Assembly (NCBI GenBank): GCA_905221605.1
Contig: CAJNDS010002238.1
Span: forward strand, 522,329 to 560,837
Origin: Symbiodinium natans
Taxonomy: Eukaryota; Sar; Dinophyceae; Suessiales; Symbiodiniaceae
Direction: 5' to 3'
Length of the DNA stretch: 38,509 bases
Positions 33,809 through 38,509 of the stretch are shown here, piece after piece. The notes beneath the pieces were generated by a model that saw only the letters and a list, made by a program, of their open reading frames with translations, made no database searches and had not been told where the DNA came from. Position 1 is the stretch's first letter, and every line of letters starts with the position of its first letter. The position numbers and the translations under genes are program-made.

Positions 33809-34008
33809 GGGTCCATGTACCTGTATTTAGGGTTTAGGGTTTAGGGTTTAGGGTTTAGGGTTTAGGGTTTAGGGTTTAGGGTTTAGGGTTCAGGGTTTAG
33901 GGTTTAGGGTTTAGGGTTTAGGGTAATTGTATACACTTGGGCCCTAAAGCTACTATATAGGAACCCCTTTGAGGCCTAAGTGTATACTGCATAGGTACAT
34001 GGACCCTT
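33807..34008. mobile_element. Inverted-repeat element, family 4, with TTTAGGG inside (202 bp)
   Basis: AAGGGTCCATGTACCTGTAT at the left and ATAGGTACATGGACCCTT at the right (17 of 18 inverted). Inside, a second pair GTATACACTTGGGCC / GGCCTAAGTGTATAC. A 13-unit TTTAGGG tract lies between the left outer and left inner arms. Confidence 0.8.
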
Positions 34009-34021
34009 TTGGCCTCTTCAG

Positions 34022-34055
34022 ACCAAAAGCAATTCCATCATCATCCCTCTACGTG
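34022..34055 (+). CDS. Doubtful short exon
   Basis: Between CTCTTCAG and GTAATAC, reading TKSNSIIIPLR. Good splice-like edges, but it lies between TTTAGGG and CCCTAAA as intron interiors do. Confidence 0.22.
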
Positions 34056-34090
34056 GTAATACAAGCTAGAAAGCGCGCTTCTTGGTTCAC

Positions 34091-34202
34091 CTAGGACCCA
34101 GAGTAGGCCCTTATTCCCTTTTTGTTAGGGTTTAGGTTCCCTTATCAGCCCCTTGAAACCAAAAAGGGTCCCCTCTTAATTCCGAGATTACTCTTGGTCT
34201 AG
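34091..34202. mobile_element. Short inverted-repeat element, family 1 (112 bp)
   Basis: CTAGGACCCAGAGTA...TACTCTTGGTCTAG, flanked by TTCAC on both sides (5-bp duplication). The right-hand copy of TTCAC is followed by AG, creating a possible splice acceptor TTCACAG. Confidence 0.85.
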
Positions 34203-34314
34203 TTCACAGGACCCCTGTATTCTATATTGGCACCGTGTTGCCTTTTTGAGGCCTCTCAGGGACTTTTCTGGAACGATTTTGGGCCTTCAACACCACCCGA
34301 CGGGTTTTGGAGCC

Positions 34315-34375
34315 CTAAACCTTAAACCCTAAAGCCCTAAAACCCTAAACCCTAAACCCTAAACCCCTACCTTGA
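34315..34375 (-). repeat. CCCTAAA tract
   Basis: Eight units of CCCTAAA/CCCTAAAG before the 34428 exon candidate. Confidence 0.92.
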
Positions 34376-34427
34376 TCAATTTGCTCAAGCTGCGGCCTAG
34401 GCAGCCTCTGCTTAGGGTGTAGGGCAG

Positions 34428-34480
34428 GGGATTGCTGAGACAGATATACAAGAATGTCGGTTCAGAATGCCATCGAAACG
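34428..34480 (+). CDS. Candidate internal exon, unknown gene D
   Basis: After AGGGCAG it reads GIAETDIQECRFRMPSK plus two bases before GTTCAG. CCCTAAA left, TTTAGGG right. Not identified. Confidence 0.43.
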
Positions 34481-34485
34481 GTTCA

Positions 34486-34640
34486 GGGTTTAGGGGTTAG
34501 GGGTTTAGGGGTTTAGGGGTTTACGGGTTTAGGGGTTTAGGGGTTTAGTGGTTTAGGGGTTTTTAGGGGTTTTTAGGGGTTTTTAGGGGTTTTTAGGGGT
34601 TTTTAGGGGTTTTTAGGGGTTTAGGGGTTTAGGGTTTAGG
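34486..34640 (+). repeat. TTTAGGGG and TTTTTAGGGG array
   Basis: Starts at the donor of the 34428 candidate; includes six copies of a 10-base TTTTTAGGGG variant. Confidence 0.95.
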
Positions 34641-34708
34641 CTGTAGGTGTACGTCCCGGATTTGCCCAAAGCACTCCCTCTCCATTCTTGGACTTTGCTC
34701 GTTGCCAG

Positions 34709-34753
34709 GGCTGCCAAGCAGCCACCCTTGTTTCCAGCGACGGGCTGCTGCTG
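34709..34753 (+). CDS. Candidate internal exon, unknown gene D
   Basis: 15 codons, phase 0, between GTTGCCAG and GTTTGG. Reads GCQAATLVSSDGLLL. It vaguely recalls the start of a PAS domain, but this is too short to claim. Confidence 0.38.
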
Positions 34754-34794
34754 GTTTGGTTTAGGGTGCCTGGGGTGCAGGTTTCACTTAAGGG

Positions 34795-34862
34795 CCCTAA
34801 ACCCTAAACCCTAAACCCTAAACCCTAAACCCTAAACCCTAAACCCTAAACCCTAAACCCTT
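34795..34862 (-). repeat. Pure CCCTAAA tract
   Basis: Nine units, ending just before the CTAG acceptor of the 34870 candidate. Confidence 0.97.
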
Positions 34863-34869
34863 GGGCTAG

Positions 34870-35005
34870 AGACGGGGTTGATGACGCCAGCTTGCCCGAA
34901 GTCGGCTTAGTGCCGGCCATGCCTCGAAGGAATGTGCTGGTTGCAATGGCCTGTGCATGCCTGCGCACCATCACTATACCAATGCCAGAGCCCAAAAACC
35001 TGTAG
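34870..35005 (+). CDS. Candidate exon, unknown gene D
   Basis: After GGGCTAG it is open for 44 codons to TAG: DGVDDASLPEVGLVPAMPRR and on. A GTTGCA donor at about 34939 could end it earlier. A pure CCCTAAA tract is directly upstream. Confidence 0.4.
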
Positions 35006-35026
35006 CAATAAACCAAAACCAAAATA

Positions 35027-35105
35027 AGAATGATAATTAATAAGGTGCTTGATAATAATCATAATCAAAATCATAATCATAATCATAATAATAGTAATAA
35101 TAGGT
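35027..35105. repeat. ATAATC-type microsatellite
   Basis: AT-rich trinucleotide/hexanucleotide repeats (AATAAT, AATCAT). Confidence 0.85.
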
Positions 35106-35357
35106 GACAAAACCAAATCTCTGTCAACGCGTTTCGGTCAAAATGTGCTGTCAAAACCACATTGGGACCCAAACCCTACAGAATTTTCATTAATTTCAGG
35201 CCCTCAGGGAGATCTTAGTTAAACCCCTCTCGACCACCGGGCGTTTAGGGTTTAATACTATTTGCTTAAGAACACCGAAAACTCCGAAAACTATCAAACA
35301 TAAATCCCTATATTACCCTTATACGGAAGAACATTTGGATTTTTGTTCTTTCGCTTT

Positions 35358-35363
35358 TGTGTG

Positions 35364-35394
<31 letters not shown>

Positions 35395-35413
35395 TTTGGG
35401 GGGGGGGGGGGGG
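35358..35413. repeat. (GT)n, poly-T and poly-G run
   Basis: (GT)9-10, then about 22 T, then about 16 G, in one uninterrupted block. Confidence 0.95.
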
Positions 35414-35466
35414 TTGGCGTTGTTAAGCTCATAGTACTTTAGGGCATGCGCGAAGCAAATCCGCAG

Positions 35467-35520
35467 CCGCCAGCACCGAACAGACCAGCTGCTTCGCCCC
35501 TCTGCATCAACTTGCCTCTG
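35467..35520 (+). CDS. Candidate internal exon, unknown gene D
   Basis: 18 codons between AATCCGCAG and GTTGCAG, reading PPAPNRPAASPLCINLPL. Weak on its own. Confidence 0.32.
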
Positions 35521-35544
35521 GTTGCAGCTCCAAAACTGTGGGTC

Positions 35545-35742
35545 AACAAACCCTGAACCCTACACCTTAAGCCCTAAACCCTGAACCCCTAAACCCCAAA
35601 CCCTAAACCCTAAACCCCAAACCCCAAACCCTAAACCCTAAACCCTAAACCCTAAACCCTAGTTTAGGGTTTAGGGCTTAGGGTTTAGGGTTTAGGGTTT
35701 AGGGTTTAGGGTTTAGGGTTCAGGGTTTAGGGTTTAGGGTTT
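35545..35742. repeat. CCCTAAA tract joined directly to a TTTAGGG tract
   Basis: C-strand units to about 35660, then AGTTTAGGG and about 11 G-strand units; a large perfect-type palindrome with no spacer. Confidence 0.95.
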
Positions 35743-35891
35743 ATAGGCTCAGGTTTTTTATGGTGTGGTTGTAGGCTTTAAGGCTTCGGGGGTTTGAGAT
35801 ATGGGGGGTTTATTTTCAGGTTTAGGGTGGAGGGTTTGGGGTTATAGGGGTTGTTGTCTTTCTTGAACTTTGAACTCTGAACTTCTCACAG

Positions 35892-35990
35892 GGGCGAGTG
35901 ACAGAAGTATCTGGAGCCACAATGTCGGGATTGCAGCGAAGCCTACGCTTTAAACGTCCTAAGCTTAACCTGAAAACCCCTACTTTCTAG
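35892..35990 (+). CDS. Candidate terminal exon of gene D
   Basis: After TTCTCACAG it is open for 32 codons to TAG: GRVTEVSGATMSGLQRSLRF and then a basic tail KRPKLNLKTPTF. Good candidate for a C-terminus; no family recognised. Confidence 0.43.
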   Translation, partial: GRVTEVSGATMSGLQRSLRFKRPKLNLKTPTF

Positions 35991-35999
35991 ATTAAATAT

Positions 36000-36348
36000 T
36001 GATTGCATACGGCAGGGGCCCCCGAACCTCGAATGGATTTGGTTCAGGTTTAGGGTTCGGGCGTCTGGTTACTGGGATTGCAGAGGGCCACGTGCCGTTC
36101 TTTTAAGACAGTTTCAACGTATCGTCTAATTAATGCCCGCGGATCCCTCATTGGATCGAGGCGCTGATGATGGAGCAAAAAAGACCCGAGCCCCCGCGAC
36201 TTCGTAATACACATGCTCCTGCACATTACGGTTGGCTACGTTCTCTAAGTCTGCCGGGCGTCTACATGGCGGCTTGCCCTTGCCGGTGCGCCGCTGTTTT
36301 GCTCTAGCTGGTAGCATGCCGACCTCTTCCCAAAATCATCTCCTCCAT
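36000..36348. other. Stretch after gene D, nothing recognised
   Basis: Unique sequence of moderate GC. A 63-codon minus-strand frame (36126-36317) has no motif I recognise. Confidence 0.35.
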
Positions 36349-36455
36349 CGGTTTAGGGTTTAGGGTTTAGGGTTTAGGGTTTAGGGTTTAGGGTTTAGGG
36401 TTTAGGGTTTAGGGTTTAGGGTTTAGGGTTTAGGGTTTAGGGTTTAGGGTTTAGA
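36349..36455 (+). repeat. Last TTTAGGG tract
   Basis: 15 pure units; no further heptamer tract to the right. Confidence 0.97.
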
Positions 36456-37260
36456 TTCACAACGATTGTTATATTTCACGTTTTGAATAGTCTCAAGAAA
36501 TCCGATCAAGACATCATATGACTCAACCACGCTCCACCTACATAACACAAGTCACGTAGAAGTCACGCCAACGCTCAATGCAAACGCGACCTCGGATCCA
36601 GTGCCAAGATTTACCCCATCGTGAAGCTCTCGAGGCTCACAAAGTCATGTCTGTTTATTGCTTTGTGCACCTATCACCAAAACCAAAAATTAGACGAATG
36701 CTCGCATCATCAGATTGGTGTCGCGTGCGCAATAGCCTTCAAAATGTCTCCTTTACAATTAACACCAAGTCCCAGCCCATCCAACACCGCGACATGTGCA
36801 TCCATCTAGCCCGGAATTCTCAAGTAGATCGAGATGAAACCTTCTTCAAACGTTCCTAATATACTGACCTGCTACCGCCCTAAATTCAACTAAGATAAGC
36901 GGAAGGATTCAAAAATATACTCATGGCATCATCCAATGCCACGCAGCACTTGTCTTGTGGCCTTGAAGAAGCCCTGAAACTGCGACATAGGCCCGTACAT
37001 CATTAGATTAGGGTATTGAGGCGCTGACACGAGAACTCGCATCAAAACTAAGGGAGTAGTCGATGACGATCTCCCGTAAGCACCCTCCTGTGTAGACCTC
37101 CGCCGCTGGTCGCCCGGGCAGTGTAAAAAACTAGGCCACTTCGGCGTGGCAACCTGTAAAATCCGAATCCGGGTGGAACCGGGTAGCCTTCTCTGAAGGC
37201 GCCCGGCGGGCCTTAAAATCCGAGGTCCGGACTGCGGGTCGCTACTCGGGCTTCGTGATA
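36456..37260. other. Telomere-free unique region
   Basis: Starts where the last TTTAGGG tract ends. Two open frames of about 93 (+, 36578-36859) and 114 codons (-, 36929-37273) have no recognised motif. The character differs from the rest of the window, with no TTTAGGG/CCCTAAA words. Confidence 0.5.
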
Positions 37261-38509
37261 TGAGATAATTCATATATATGATTCAGATTCGGATTATCCG
37301 GGATCCTCCTGAAAAAGATGATGCCCTCCTTATGAAGTATCTTGATTTCTTCATTTTAATTCTTTAGTTCAGATCCCCTCCCAAAATCCTTAATCCTTAT
37401 CATTCTAATCATTCTAAAATCTTTAAAATCGAAGTGATATGAACCCATAGAAATTCAATAGAGAATCTTCTCATCGCTGCAATTCCCAATCTCTATTATA
37501 ATTTCTATCGAAATCTTTTGTTCTCGGGGGAGGGTTTCGAAACAAACAATTCTCCAAATAATTCTATTATTGGGATCTTAAATTCGTTTAAGGAATTGTC
37601 GGCATTCTGGTGAGCATTGCCGGGTTCTTGGGTATTATATTTCTCTTTGTCTCCCTTCATATGGGTGGCCTTTGGGCCTTTAAATACGATGGGGTGTCTT
37701 AGAGAATACGAATTTTACGGGATTATTTGTATTTCGATGGGTTCTTGGATTTCGTTTTTTTAATTCTTAATTGATATTTTTGGAAATAGAAGATTCTTAT
37801 ATCGGAGGATTAATGAATAATATTCCATTGATGATAATAATCGTTCGCATCCGATTTTTTTCACAATCATGAAATTCCCAAATAAAGAGGAAGATATCAT
37901 AAATAATTAATTCTATTCATAAATGATATATCTTTATTAATTGCTAAATTCATTTCTGAATATTTCAAATTTCCGAATTAATTTTTAATCTAGAATTCGA
38001 TATTTGCATAGGTGCGTACAATACGGTCGTCATGTGTGGTGTAAGTGGCATCTACGCCCAAAAATTTCAATTAAAAGATTGATAGACGACATTTATATCA
38101 AGAAATATCTATTCAATTCAGAGAGGTATTACTCCCAATCCATATGTATCCTACCTCTTTTGTATATATGAATATCCTCGAATTGGACGAAAGAATATAA
38201 GAACGAAAGGATATTTCCTTATTCTCGAGCACGTGCACGATCCCACCATCACCCCGAATTGAGCCGGAGGCAAGAGAAATATCCAAAGAATGAAATCAAT
38301 AAAATCAATTCGATTCGAGAAATTCAAGAAAAAGATTTCTCGTTCGGGAAACTCCAGAGAGAGGATTCTCCCAAGTAGAACTATCGCTTCACCGCAGAGC
38401 CATCATAATCAATACATCCTGCGCTGGGGAATCTCCTGACAATACAAGCACGAAATCAGAAGTGAATGTCCGGAATGAAGCGGTCGTATTACTCGGAAAA
38501 AAGTGTTGG
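37261..38509. other. AT-rich non-coding region
   Basis: About 1.25 kb, rich in AATTC, ATATC and GAAAT words, with no open frame of 60 codons or more on any strand and no repeat family shared with the rest. It could be an AT-rich mobile element, organelle-derived DNA or a misjoined contig; I cannot tell which. Confidence 0.5.

Noticed and set aside
34209-34330. PAS/LOV domain end (FLRPLRDFSGTILGLQ)
   Set aside because: A suggestive resemblance to the PAS ..PLRD..G....GLQ segment, but no partner exons with LOV motifs were found, another frame is equally open, and the repeat borders indicate intron interior.
36929-37273. Minus-strand gene of 114 codons
   Set aside because: Arg/Ser/Pro-rich composition, no recognised motif and no supporting signals; may be chance.
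1-38509. tRNA, rRNA or spliced-leader RNA genes
   Set aside because: Scanned by eye for conserved cores; none recognised on either strand.

Overview
This window looks like nuclear DNA of a dinoflagellate. The reasons are: (1) plant/dinoflagellate-type telomere heptamers (TTTAGGG / CCCTAAA) recur every few hundred bases, always away from exons I can verify; (2) coding DNA is cut into very small exons (about 25-110 bp), all on the + strand; (3) the introns whose boundaries I can fix by protein homology use GT, GC and GA donors in similar numbers with AG acceptors, usually followed by G, which is the known dinoflagellate pattern. I cannot name the species. A rearranged or misassembled contig is possible, mainly at the right end.

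The anchor of the window is a PP2C-family protein phosphatase gene that I reassembled by eye from 19 small exons between 15995 and 30843. The exons hold the PP2C motifs in the right order (NQD, DGHG, SGTT, GDS, LT..HRPD, ERI..GG, AVSRSWGD, EPE, SDGVWD, DDIT). Reading phase is kept at every join, giving about 341 codons from the ATG at 15996 to the TAA at 30841. All 18 introns contain telomere-type repeats. Exons 5-7 have uncertain ends.

Layout. 1-5.3 kb: scattered candidate exons, then the 3' end of an unidentified gene (exons at 4375, 4622, 4878 and 5275, stop at 5340). 5.4-10.8 kb: candidate exons of one or more unknown genes (6274, 8046, 8983, 10770). 11-15 kb: weak exon candidates, then a 0.7-kb tandem array of a 21-22-bp unit with an inverted segment. 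15.99-30.84 kb: the phosphatase gene. 31-36 kb: candidate exons of another unknown + strand gene or genes, with a last stop at 35988. 36.46-38.51 kb: no telomere repeats and AT-rich from 37.26 kb, so unlike the rest.

The most interesting observation is a syntax. TTTAGGG runs tend to start just after a donor site, and CCCTAAA runs tend to end just before an acceptor. Gaps bordered by CCCTAAA on the left and TTTAGGG on the right are where the phosphatase exons sit; gaps with the opposite borders hold mobile elements, microsatellites and tandem arrays. In the pre-mRNA the two runs of one intron would be complementary and could fold the intron into a hairpin. Several families of short terminal-inverted-repeat elements (about 110-200 bp, some with 4-5 bp target duplications) also lie in these introns, and some carry telomere repeats inside.

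No rRNA, tRNA, CRISPR array, bacterial-type operon or autonomous transposase/reverse transcriptase gene was recognised. Most long open frames here are artefacts of the repeats.
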